NCBI GenBank assembly: GCA_002393575.1
Contig: DGSN01000072.1
Location: 1-64,000, forward strand
DNA from: Prevotellaceae bacterium UBA4361
Lineage (GTDB): Bacteria > Bacteroidota > Bacteroidia > Bacteroidales > Bacteroidaceae
Direction: 5' to 3'
Length of the DNA stretch: 64,000 nucleotides
Positions 34,901 to 41,961 of the stretch are shown one piece after another. Position 1 is the stretch's first letter. Each line of letters starts with the position of its first letter. The notes beneath the pieces were generated by a model, which worked only from the letters and a program-made list of their open reading frames with translations, made no database searches and had not been told where the DNA came from. The translations under genes were made by a program, and so were the position numbers.

Positions 34901-34965
34901 GATTGACCAAAGGCTGTGCTCACCATCAGCAGCGAAATCACAACCATCAACAGTCTTGTCTTCAT
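31954..34965 (-). CDS. Outer-membrane beta-barrel protein (TonB-receptor-like, PF14905 type)
   Basis: From the ATG at 34965 the product has 1003 residues. It has a signal peptide (MKTRLLMVVISLLMVSTAFG), then a carboxypeptidase regulatory-like domain (about 22-110), a plug-like domain (LVYNADAYRLPEGSALEDL, KILVDGKEFFINDKNI) and a long barrel. There is a glycine-rich patch (GDRNFGGGGGRGFGWGRGGN) and a Gly/Arg/Pro-rich end (GGGRPGGGRPGG...LRF). Members are outer-membrane transport or stabilising barrels that often work without a SusD partner. I discarded a 35-residue upstream extension because it precedes the signal peptide. A TAACTTTG promoter precedes it, divergent from the GH2 gene. Confidence 0.85.
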   Translation of the reverse strand: MKTRLLMVVISLLMVSTAFGQSKFNLSGIVMEKGSNDPIMSATVQVCNVKDTSLVTGAATDVKGAFKINGVKKGQYLLKISFIGYHNHVVSLNLNNEKKKDVDLGYFTLTTDAIMLKEAQVTANAAKVQVKGDSLVYNADAYRLPEGSALEDLVKKLPGATIEDDGTIKINGKEVKKILVDGKEFFINDKNIALKNLPTNIIDKIKSYDRKSDLSRITGIDDGEDETVLDLTVKKGMNNGWFGQISGGLGTERRYNARANVNRFNGPNQYSLVSSANNVGDRNFGGGGGRGFGWGRGGNGLLASKELGFNFASEIGEKLEAGGYVWHRYDGSDAWSQSTTQNFVSPSGAFSNSSSQNYTSNASLSSGFRFEWKPDSMWNIIFRPNFNYSRNRGSGFSSSRTYDVDPNDYSDATLTAAENDFISGMYNTGDAYVDTLISKIVNTNDSRNQSYSNSVGGNGELQINRKLNSTGRNITLRLTGGLTNTESKSLSAARVYYRPGTRPNDINNRYNTTPGRTRNFSVQTTYSEPIADRTYLQFSYRFNYSYNKSDRQAYDYLSNIDSYNALVDALRTNRYDIAGAVDDMLSRGYTQTYSDRLSQFSEYKNLDHTISLTFRRVRDNYNFNFGLDFLPQHSEMDYHYLGQEYNDIKRNVFNFAPNLNFRYRFNETTNLQFRYRARSSQPSMTSLLDIEDDSNPLNITKGNPRLKPSFNQNFMLFYNTFNAEHQRSIFTNVNFSFTQNQIAQRVYYDTATGVRTTMSENINGNWNAGGGFGFNTALDANKAWTIGSMSNVNYSNNVSYLDPKQYKEDKSTTKTLNLGERLELGYRNDWFEVSLNGNINFNHSNNNVILNSLKNTFTFSYGTEININAPWGTTFNTDIAMNSRHGFANAKMNTNELIWNVQASQSFLRGRALTLSLEWNDILGQRSNISRTINAMMSSDTRYNAIYSYGMLRVIYKLNIFGGKNANGTSNERDMWGRTASERGNRGGGRPGGGRPGGVRLRF

Positions 34966-35156
34966 CTTAGTTTTGTAAATTATAAAAAAAATTGATATTA
35001 CCTTTAAAATTCCTTCACGTGGGAAACCGCGAAGAATCGGAAAAGGAGGGATAAGACGACCTAAATGCAATTTCTTTTTACCTGTCCTACTTCAATTGTT
35101 CTATAATTAAGGACTCAAGGAACGCGATAAATCTCTGCCTTTTACGTTTTCGACTG

Positions 35157-35164
35157 CAAAGTTA
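35157..35164 (-). promoter_or_regulatory. Bacteroidetes -7 box for the barrel gene
   Basis: The complement reads TAACTTTG, about 190 bp before the start at 34965. Confidence 0.6.
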
Positions 35165-35261
35165 CGAATAAGTTTAATCACAGCTCGTCTTTTTTTTCAT
35201 TTTTCCTGCCGCTGCCTCGCTTTTACGCCCAAGCAAGCATGAAACGACACTGGCGGAACGA

Positions 35262-35340
35262 AGGTTCAAACGAGTGCCAACGAACGTTCGTTGACATGCG
35301 TTTGAACGCTCAAAAACATTCGTTTGAACGTTCGTCCGCA
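35262..35340. repeat. GAACGTTCGTT / TTTGAACG palindromic cluster
   Basis: Repeated and inverted copies of GAACGTTCGTT and CGTTTGAACG lie in the 495-bp gap between the divergent barrel and GH2 genes. They resemble the words at 11650-11690. The remainder of the gap holds the two promoters. Confidence 0.55.
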
Positions 35341-35414
35341 AAGTCCATCCTTTGCTTTCCATCGAATGGATGGAAAGAAATCCTTCCAAGTTTTTCATTT
35401 TCACGATTTTTCTT

Positions 35415-35422
35415 TAACTTTG
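35415..35422 (+). promoter_or_regulatory. Bacteroidetes -7 box for the GH2 gene
   Basis: TAACTTTG lies 40 bp before the ATG at 35462. Confidence 0.7.
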
Positions 35423-35461
35423 CACCGAAGAATAATCTTCACAAAAACAAAGAAAAACATT

Positions 35462-37921
35462 ATGATGAATTCTATTTCAATGAAGAACATGAAGTATGTG
35501 CTCGTAGGAATCGCCATCGCCTGGCAGATTCCTGTTTCGGCACAAGGACGCAAAGAGAATTTCGACAACGGCTGGCGATTCCACCGCGGCATCGTGGCAA
35601 ACGCTGAAGCTGCGGATTTCGACGACTCTCATTGGCGCGTACTGAACCTGCCTCACGACTGGAGCGTGGAGCCTCTGCCCATGCAGCGCGAGGGAACAAC
35701 CATCGGACCTTTCACCCGCGCCAGCGTTGGACGCTGGGACACGGGCGAGACGGAAGGAGGCGAAGGATGGTACAGAAAGACATTCCAAGCAGCAAGTTCG
35801 GACAGGAACCGCCGCGTGGTGCTCCACGTGGAGGGAGCCTACAATGAGGCTGAAGTGTATGTGAACGGACAGAAACTCTTCTACAACCACTATGGCTACC
35901 AGCCTTTCAAGGTGGACATCTCGAAGCAACTGAAGTTCGGCAACAAGGACAATGTCATTGCCATCCGTGTGGTGAATGCAGGACTGAACACGCGCTGGTA
36001 TGCAGGTTCGGGATTGTACCGCCACGTCTGGTTGGAACATACGGACAGGACGTGCCTCGACGAATGGGACACCTACGTCAATGCCACCATCCCTGCCACA
36101 CTCACGAAGAACACCACCCGTGCTGATGCCGACATCAGCATCTCGACCATCGTCCACAACTACCAAAAGCGTGAAGTGAGCGGAGAGGTGGAAGTGGAGA
36201 TTGACGGACGGACGGTGACGGAGCCTTTCTCCGTGGGTGCCGACCACGACAGGGGCGTGAATCTCCATGCCACGATAAAGAAAGCGCAGCTCTGGAGCGT
36301 GGAGCATCCTAATCTCTACAAGGCTCACGTGCGCGTAAAAATAAATAAGGAGACAGTTGATGAAATCACCATTCCTTTCGGCGTGAGAAAGATTGAGGCG
36401 ACTGCTGAAAAAGGATTCCTGCTCAACGGCAAAAGCATCAAGCTGAAGGGTGCATGCGTACACCACGACCACGGCCTTCTCGGTGCTGCGGCCCCCGACC
36501 GTGCTGAGATTCACAAGGTGGAGCAGCTGAAGGGTTTGGGCTACAATGCCGTTCGCTGTTCGCACAATCTGCCTTCGGAGCGTTTCCTGCACGTGTGCGA
36601 CTCGCTCGGACTCTTGGTGATGGACGAGGTGTTCGACCAATGGTTGGAGCCTAAGCGCGACCAGGACTACCACAGGCACTTCATGAAATATGCCCCTCAG
36701 GACATGGCTCTCATGGTGCGTCGCGACCGCAACCACCCAAGCGTCATCATCTGGAGCATCGGCAACGAGATTCCTGGACGTATCAAGGACGCAGGCATGG
36801 ACGTGGCACGGATGCTGCGCGAGGTGATTCACGCCAACGACACCACCCGCTTCATCTCGGCTGGTATCTGCGACTGGGACTATCAGGGCTATCCGTGGAA
36901 GGAGATGTCGGCAAAGGCTTTCCAAAGTCTTGACATTGCTGGCTACAACTACTTGCTCCGCCACTACGACGAGGACCACAACGCCTATCCCGACCGCATC
37001 ATCATGGGCACAGAGTCATTTCCGCAGGATGTGGCAAAGATATGGAACTACACGGAGAAGCACAACTACTGCATCGGCGACTTCGTGTGGACTGCCATCG
37101 ACTATGTGGGCGAAGCAGGACTGGCGAACAACATCCTCACCAAAGGCAACGAAGGCAATCAGCTCTTCATGGACTGGCCTTGGTTCAACTCCTGGTGCGG
37201 CGACATCGACTTGGCTGGCAACAAGAAACCGCAGTCGTATCTGCGCGATGTGGTGTGGAGACGGTCGAACATCGAAATGGCGGTACATCCACCACTTCCT
37301 GAAGGAATGAAAGAGAAATACACAGGATGGGGATGGAGAAGAGAGGAAAACCACTGGACATGGGACGGATTTGAAGGGCAACCCATGACGGTGAGGGTGT
37401 TTTCACGCGCTCCAAAAGTGAGCCTCAGCCTGAACGGAAAACTCATCGGTGAGCAGGAAGTGAACCGCGACACTTACGAAGCTGTCTTCACGGTGAACTA
37501 CGAGCCAGGCGAACTCGTGGCAAAGAACTTGGGAAGCCGTGCGCAGGCTGGAGCCAAAGTGTTCAAGACGACGGGTGTACCTGCCAAAGTGGTGCTGACT
37601 GCCGACCGCAACCCTATTTCAGCTTCGCACAACGACTTGTCATACGTCAGCATCTCGGTGCTGGACAAGGACGGCAATGTTTGTCCGCGTGCAGAAGTGC
37701 CGCTGAAGGTGGAAACCAGCGGAGGCAAGGCCATCGTCGTCTGTGGTAACGGCAATCCTATAGACCTTGCTTCGTTCCGTTCGTTCACACCAAAAACATT
37801 CCGCGGCCAGGCACTCGCCATCGTGCAGGCTCAGGACGAAAGCGGAACCGTTTCGCTCAAGGTGAGCAGCGAAGGACTCGAAGGTGCTGAAATAGGCATC
37901 GAGATGGTAAGTGGTAAGTGA
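35462..37921 (+). CDS. Secreted GH2 glycoside hydrolase, beta-galactosidase-like
   Basis: From the ATG at 35462 (the first ATG after the promoter) the product has 819 residues with a signal peptide ending PVSAQ. Domains in order: GH2 sugar-binding jelly roll (RKENFDNGWRFHRG... to ...WYAGSGLYRHVW), an Ig-like GH2 domain, and the TIM barrel with acid/base E436 in IIWSIGNEIPG and nucleophile E518 in IIMGTESFPQ. A DUF4982-type Ig domain follows (WTWDGFEGQPMTVRVFSRA), then a last Ig domain. It would release terminal beta-linked galactose or a related sugar from glycans in the periplasm or at the surface. It is monocistronic with its own promoter. Confidence 0.9.
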   Translation: MMNSISMKNMKYVLVGIAIAWQIPVSAQGRKENFDNGWRFHRGIVANAEAADFDDSHWRVLNLPHDWSVEPLPMQREGTTIGPFTRASVGRWDTGETEGGEGWYRKTFQAASSDRNRRVVLHVEGAYNEAEVYVNGQKLFYNHYGYQPFKVDISKQLKFGNKDNVIAIRVVNAGLNTRWYAGSGLYRHVWLEHTDRTCLDEWDTYVNATIPATLTKNTTRADADISISTIVHNYQKREVSGEVEVEIDGRTVTEPFSVGADHDRGVNLHATIKKAQLWSVEHPNLYKAHVRVKINKETVDEITIPFGVRKIEATAEKGFLLNGKSIKLKGACVHHDHGLLGAAAPDRAEIHKVEQLKGLGYNAVRCSHNLPSERFLHVCDSLGLLVMDEVFDQWLEPKRDQDYHRHFMKYAPQDMALMVRRDRNHPSVIIWSIGNEIPGRIKDAGMDVARMLREVIHANDTTRFISAGICDWDYQGYPWKEMSAKAFQSLDIAGYNYLLRHYDEDHNAYPDRIIMGTESFPQDVAKIWNYTEKHNYCIGDFVWTAIDYVGEAGLANNILTKGNEGNQLFMDWPWFNSWCGDIDLAGNKKPQSYLRDVVWRRSNIEMAVHPPLPEGMKEKYTGWGWRREENHWTWDGFEGQPMTVRVFSRAPKVSLSLNGKLIGEQEVNRDTYEAVFTVNYEPGELVAKNLGSRAQAGAKVFKTTGVPAKVVLTADRNPISASHNDLSYVSISVLDKDGNVCPRAEVPLKVETSGGKAIVVCGNGNPIDLASFRSFTPKTFRGQALAIVQAQDESGTVSLKVSSEGLEGAEIGIEMVSGK

Positions 37922-37925
37922 AAAA

Positions 37926-38034
37926 TAATAAAATGAAGAATGAAGAATGAAGAATGTATTTTACATTGCTCATTGGGCGAGTAAATTTCATTCTTCATTC
38001 GGAGCGTAGCGACAATTCTTCATTCTTCATTTAA
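37926..38034. repeat. Palindromic repeat with (GAATGAA)n arms, third copy
   Basis: AATGAAGAATGAAGAATG arms flank a core from TATTTTACATTGC to TTGGGCGAGTAAATTTC, a diverged form of the 15.6 and 27.7 kb cores. The right side holds CGGAGCGTAGCGAC, also seen inverted at 27.7 kb. It directly follows the GH2 stop. Confidence 0.8.
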
Positions 38035-38086
38035 GCGAAGCGCTCACTTTTCACTTTCCAAGCCTCTTCCTTTTCAAAATAATCAC

Positions 38087-38094
38087 TAACTTTG
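38087..38094 (+). promoter_or_regulatory. Bacteroidetes -7 box for the MORN gene
   Basis: TAACTTTG lies 39 bp before the ATG at 38133. Confidence 0.7.
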
Positions 38095-38132
38095 CAGAGT
38101 TTTTAAAAATCTTTGCAAAGTTTTTTATTTTT

Positions 38133-38780
38133 ATGAAACGTTTCTTATCATTCGCGTTCCTACTTTTCCTCAGTTCTTCGTTGCTCGTTCAGCACTCGTC
38201 AGCACAGTTTCAGAAACTGACGCGCCATCCAGAAATACCACTCGACTATGAATCGGCTTTCGTGGATTACGTGAAAGGATTCGCTGGCAGCGTGGTACGC
38301 TCCAACTACGGTCAGTACTTCGGACAAATCACCCCCGAAGGCGAAATCTACGGATTTGGCGCTTTCTTCACCGACCAGGACGGCGAAGTGTATGGTTACT
38401 ACCGCATGGGGAAACTCATCATCGGCATCAAGCAAAGCTCCAACACAGTGAAAGTGGGTAGCGAAACGCACTACACGGTGTATGACCTCACATCGGGGGA
38501 AGCTCTCTACACGATGCTCGACGACCAACGCTACAACCTGAATGCGGAAAACAAGGCAGTGTGGAAATACATGCAAATCACCTACAAGAACGGCGACAAG
38601 TATGTGGGCGAAACGGTGAATGGTCAGCGCGAAGGCTATGGCATCTACTACTACCATTCGGGCGACTTCTATTTCGGTCGCTACAAGAACAACAAGCCTT
38701 ATGGCTACGGTGCCACCTTCACAACGAACAACCGCGTGACAATTCAGGACTGGGTGAATAAGGAAAATGAAGAACTTTAG
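38133..38780 (+). CDS. Secreted MORN-repeat protein
   Basis: The 215-residue product has a signal peptide (MKRFLSFAFLLFLSSSLLVQ...SSAQ). MORN-type repeats are YFGQITPEGEIYGFGAFF, YVGETVNGQREGYGIYYY and YFGRYKNNKPYGYGATF. MORN repeats form extended beta sheets that bind lipids or partners; the role in this protein is unknown. The final residues KENEEL and the stop are encoded by the start of the next repeat (GAAAATGAAGAACTTTAG). Confidence 0.8.
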   Translation: MKRFLSFAFLLFLSSSLLVQHSSAQFQKLTRHPEIPLDYESAFVDYVKGFAGSVVRSNYGQYFGQITPEGEIYGFGAFFTDQDGEVYGYYRMGKLIIGIKQSSNTVKVGSETHYTVYDLTSGEALYTMLDDQRYNLNAENKAVWKYMQITYKNGDKYVGETVNGQREGYGIYYYHSGDFYFGRYKNNKPYGYGATFTTNNRVTIQDWVNKENEEL

Positions 38781-38783
38781 AAA

Positions 38784-38955
38784 GTACAAAGTACAATTTA
38801 CAAGGTACAACGTTGATGTACTTCTTTGTACTTATCACAGTTTCCACGTTGTACTTTGTTCTTTGTCCTTTGTACTTTCTAAAGTTCTTCATTCTTCATT
38901 CTTAATTCACAGCAAAGCGACCATTCTTCATTCTTAATTCTTAATTCTTCATTAA
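38784..38955. repeat. GTACAAAG modular repeat plus (ATTCTTC)n, near-identical inverted copy at 56.4 kb
   Basis: 38784-38898 has GTACAAAGTAC words, a middle TTATCACAGTTTCCACG and inverted TACTTTGT words. It is almost the exact reverse complement of about 56386-56498. The rest to 38955 is ATTCTTCATTCTTAATTC repeats. It fills the gap between the MORN gene and menA. Confidence 0.85.
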
Positions 38956-38962
38956 AACGAAG

Positions 38963-39946
38963 GTGAAAGTAAATTCTCCTAAAGCATGGTTTTTGGCTGC
39001 ACGTCCCAAGACATTGACGGGCGCCGCTGCTCCAGTCCTTATGGGTGGAGCCTTGGCTGTTCACAACATGGGGCGAGTGATGGAAGCGGATGTGACGGTG
39101 GCAAAGCCTGCCATCCACGGTGGTTACACATGGGTGTTCATTCTCTGCCTGCTCTTTGCCTTCATCATGCAGATTGATGCCAACTTCGTGAACGACTATT
39201 TCGACTTCAAGAAGGGCACTGACCGTGAAGACCGACTGGGACCAGAGCGTGCTTGCGCTCAAGGATGGGTGACTCCCGAAGCCATGAAACGGGCTTTGTG
39301 GATTACGACCATCGTGGGCTGTGCCGTAGGGTTGCCTTTGGCATGGATTGGTGGACCTTGGATGATACTGGTGGGACTGCTCTGTGTAGCCGCTGTCATG
39401 CTCTACACCACTCGACTTTCTTATATCGGACTGGGCGATGTGCTTGTCATCGTTTTCTTTGGCATCGTCCCTGTGCTTTTCACGTATTGGTGCATGATGG
39501 CTCAAGCTTGTGGCTTGGACTTTTTCTTTTCGCAAGGCGCTTGGGGAAGTGCTGAAATTCGTGGTGGATGGGGCGAGGCTATCCTCTTGGGCATAGCAAT
39601 GGGCCTCGTTACGGACTGTCTCCTGATGGTGAACAACTATCGCGATGTGGAGCAGGACAAAATCAGCGGAAAGCGAACAGTGGTGGTGCTTTTCGGCAAG
39701 AACTTCGGACTTCGCTCTTACTTTTGGTTAGGCATTCTCGGTGCCATCATTGCCTTGGCGACAATGTTTTTCTGCTGCAAAGTGAACGCTGCGGCATTCA
39801 TTCTCCTCTATCTGCTTGTGCATGCGATGACCTACAAGAAGATGCGCCACTCGCAAGGCAAAGAACTCAACAACGTGCTGGGAGGAACGGCACGCAACAT
39901 TTTCATCTTCGGACTCCTGTGCAGCATCATCTTGTGCTTCACTTAG
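38963..39946 (+). CDS. menA: 1,4-dihydroxy-2-naphthoate polyprenyltransferase
   Basis: The 327-residue UbiA-family membrane enzyme has about eight or nine segments. The first Asp motif is NFVNDYFDFKKGTDREDR and the second is NNYRDVEQDKISGKRT, both hallmarks of MenA. It joins the isoprenoid tail to DHNA to make demethylmenaquinone. The likely start is a GTG at 38963 (residues KVNSPKAWFLAARPKT follow), as no ATG precedes the conserved region. The stop overlaps the convergent ispF stop by 4 bp. Confidence 0.92.
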   Translation: MKVNSPKAWFLAARPKTLTGAAAPVLMGGALAVHNMGRVMEADVTVAKPAIHGGYTWVFILCLLFAFIMQIDANFVNDYFDFKKGTDREDRLGPERACAQGWVTPEAMKRALWITTIVGCAVGLPLAWIGGPWMILVGLLCVAAVMLYTTRLSYIGLGDVLVIVFFGIVPVLFTYWCMMAQACGLDFFFSQGAWGSAEIRGGWGEAILLGIAMGLVTDCLLMVNNYRDVEQDKISGKRTVVVLFGKNFGLRSYFWLGILGAIIALATMFFCCKVNAAAFILLYLLVHAMTYKKMRHSQGKELNNVLGGTARNIFIFGLLCSIILCFT

Positions 39947-40422
39947 TTCTTTTCCAACAGTGCCACTGCGTATGCACTGATGCCTTCCTCTCTTCCTGTA
40001 AAACCTAATTTTTCGGTTGTGGTAGCTTTGATGCTGATGTCGTCAATGTCAATGCCCATCACTCCCGACAACACACGCTGCATCTCTGGAATGTGTGGAT
40101 TCATCTTCGGACGCTCTGCACAAATCGTAGCATCGATATTGCCAATCTCATACCCTTTGCCACGAACCAATGCCACGGTCTTTCGGAGGAGAATCTTCGA
40201 ATCGATGTCCTTGTATTCTCCTGCCGTGTCTGGGAAATGGAAACCAATGTCGCGCATATTGGCAGCCCCCAAGATGGCGTCGCAGATGGCATGTATCAGC
40301 ACATCGGCATCGCTATGTCCTAACAATCCCAAGGTGTGAGGAATCTTCACACCACCCATCCACAAGTCACGGCCTTCCACCAATTTGTGAACGTCGAATC
40401 CTAATCCTATTCGTACTTTCAT
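39943..40422 (-). CDS. ispF: 2-C-methyl-D-erythritol 2,4-cyclodiphosphate synthase
   Basis: The 159-residue product from the ATG at 40422 begins MKVRIGLGFDVHKL, with the zinc-binding D-x-H. It has LGHSDADVLIHAICDAILGA and the closing EKLGFTGREEGISAYA. It makes the cyclic diphosphate of the non-mevalonate isoprenoid pathway and acts as a cytoplasmic trimer. It lies downstream of porV on the same strand, separated by a long palindrome. Its convergent neighbour menA uses the isoprenoids that this pathway supplies. Confidence 0.95.
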   Translation of the reverse strand: MKVRIGLGFDVHKLVEGRDLWMGGVKIPHTLGLLGHSDADVLIHAICDAILGAANMRDIGFHFPDTAGEYKDIDSKILLRKTVALVRGKGYEIGNIDATICAERPKMNPHIPEMQRVLSGVMGIDIDDISIKATTTEKLGFTGREEGISAYAVALLEKN

Positions 40423-40443
40423 CTTACATTTAGGTAATATTCC

Positions 40444-40514
40444 AACCATAACGATAACCTTAACCTTAACTTTCCATCCGGATGGCGGTTAAGGTTAAGG
40501 TTATCGTTATGGTT
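40444..40514. repeat. Perfect 27-bp-arm palindrome with CCATCCGGATGG core
   Basis: Arms 40444-40470 and 40488-40514 are exact reverse complements, built from AACGATAACC and CCTTAACC words. The centre carries the self-complementary CCATCCGGATGG (40474-40485). It lies 11 bp after the porV stop and 21 bp before the ispF ATG, so it would form a strong hairpin in a porV-ispF transcript. No T-run follows. The same modules recur at 53788-53980 and 55791-55904. Confidence 0.92.
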
Positions 40515-40525
40515 GAGATTTCTGT

Positions 40526-41740
40526 TTATCTTCTCCTACCCAACAAGTCCTTGATACCATCCATGTCGAAGGCAAGAGTGAAACGGAGCGTCTGGTCGAG
40601 TGGATTGGTCTGAGCCGCACTGATGACATAACCTGCATCGATGGAGAACACGTTCATCTTGAAACCAGCACCCACCGTGTAGTATTTTCGGTTTCCCTTG
40701 TTAGGATGCTCGTAGTGGTAACCAGCACGGAGGAAGAACTTGTTGTCGTAGCTGTATTCCAAACCCACACCAAAGTTGATTTCTTCCATTTCCTCCTTGA
40801 ATCCACGAGGAGCATCGCTGAACGACTTGAAGATACCGGAAATGGAGGAAACATTGTTATAGCCTTCGGTATTGAGCCAGGAAGTGTAGCCCGAATAGTC
40901 ATCTTCAGCAGCACCCGTCTTCTGAATGTATTGCTTCATGGTTGGACGCGTTGGCACCAAGAGTTTGTTGGCATCAGCCGAGATGGACAAGACATTGTAC
41001 TCGTCGAAAGGAATCATGAACGAAGCACCCAAGCGCAAGTTGGCTGGAAGGAATTCTGAGGTGTTTCCTTCATCGTAAGAAATCTTCGAACCGATATTGG
41101 ATATGTTCATACCCCAACCCAACTGACATTCGCGTTGACCCAGATTGAGATAACCGTTATGGTAAATGGCAATGTCGGCAGCGAAAGCATTGCCTGCCGT
41201 CGTTTCATCATCGGGAGCCTGAAGGTCGGAACGGATGTAGCGCAAAGCAACGGCAGCAGAGAATGTCTCGCTCAGCATTCGCGAGTAAGCCACGTCGAAC
41301 GACATTTCGTATGGACGGATGGATTCACTATAGTTATCCACATTGAGGTTGTCGAAACCCGTGGAACTATAGAACACTTCACCGAGCGAGAAATAACGCA
41401 ACGATGCAGAGATGGCATCCCACTCGCCGATTCTGTAATATCCCGTGATGTTGGCAAGGTCGATGTCGCTCACAATCTGTCGCAACCAAGGCGTGTAGTT
41501 GAGAGAAACACCCGCACGACTGATGCAGAAAGGATACTTGGCTGGGTTCCAGTACTGTGAACTCACATCTGGGTCGGTGGCAACACCCACATCACCTATA
41601 GCACCAGCTCTTGCATCGGGAGCGATGGCCAGCGAGGTCACACCGTAATAAACGGGATTCAGTTCGTTCTCCACATCTTGAGCCTTTGCAGTGTTGCAAA
41701 GAACGGCAAGCATTATAAGTGCAATTAATTTACGTTTCAT
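40526..41740 (-). CDS. porV: Type IX secretion outer-membrane protein PorV
   Basis: The 404-residue product from the ATG at 41740 has a signal peptide (MKRKLIALIMLAVLCNTAKA). The PorV hallmark follows: SLAIAPDARAGAIGDVGVAT, SSQYWNPAKYPF and SLNYTPWLRQIV, then a FadL-like barrel ending LRFTLAFDMDGIK. PorV shuttles T9SS cargo to the attachment complex at the outer membrane. As I recall, porV also neighbours ispF in Porphyromonas gingivalis, which supports the call. It implies that some secreted proteins here use the T9SS. Confidence 0.9.
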   Translation of the reverse strand: MKRKLIALIMLAVLCNTAKAQDVENELNPVYYGVTSLAIAPDARAGAIGDVGVATDPDVSSQYWNPAKYPFCISRAGVSLNYTPWLRQIVSDIDLANITGYYRIGEWDAISASLRYFSLGEVFYSSTGFDNLNVDNYSESIRPYEMSFDVAYSRMLSETFSAAVALRYIRSDLQAPDDETTAGNAFAADIAIYHNGYLNLGQRECQLGWGMNISNIGSKISYDEGNTSEFLPANLRLGASFMIPFDEYNVLSISADANKLLVPTRPTMKQYIQKTGAAEDDYSGYTSWLNTEGYNNVSSISGIFKSFSDAPRGFKEEMEEINFGVGLEYSYDNKFFLRAGYHYEHPNKGNRKYYTVGAGFKMNVFSIDAGYVISAAQTNPLDQTLRFTLAFDMDGIKDLLGRRR

Positions 41741-41892
41741 CAAAAAATCCGAAAAATAGTTTTGTTCATTTGGATGGAGAAACAGAAAGCAAGACTTTCA
41801 GTACCCATCTTCTCAGTCAAGGCATAGGTATCCCTGCGTATTATTATAACGAAAACGAGAAATAATTATTGTATAAACACCAAAAATAAATG

Positions 41893-41940
41893 AAAGACCC
41901 ACCCCAACCCTGCTCACAGGCAGGATTGGGGTGGGTCTTT
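41893..41940 (-). terminator. Long hairpin terminator between porV start and gdhA end
   Basis: Two 21-bp arms (41893-41913 and 41920-41940) with a single mismatch begin AAAGACCCACCCC. On the minus strand the stem is followed by TTTCATTTATTTTT, fitting the end of gdhA. The arm word GACCCACCCCAACCCT is the dispersed repeat also found at 47.5, 53.8, 55.8 and 56.2 kb. Confidence 0.8.
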
Positions 41941-41961
41941 TCCTTCCCTCACATGGAGGGT

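Noticed and set aside
35324..35461. 46-residue N-terminal extension of the GH2 enzyme
   Set aside because: It would start before the promoter box at 35415-35422 and hide the signal peptide; the ATG at 35462 fits better.
35477..36979. 500-codon open frame on the minus strand
   Set aside because: Antisense to the GH2 gene, whose catalytic motifs are intact.
40444..40514. Palindrome as a plain intrinsic terminator for porV
   Set aside because: Arms are far longer than needed, no T-run follows, and the same modules occur inside a coding sequence; terminator action is possible but does not explain it.
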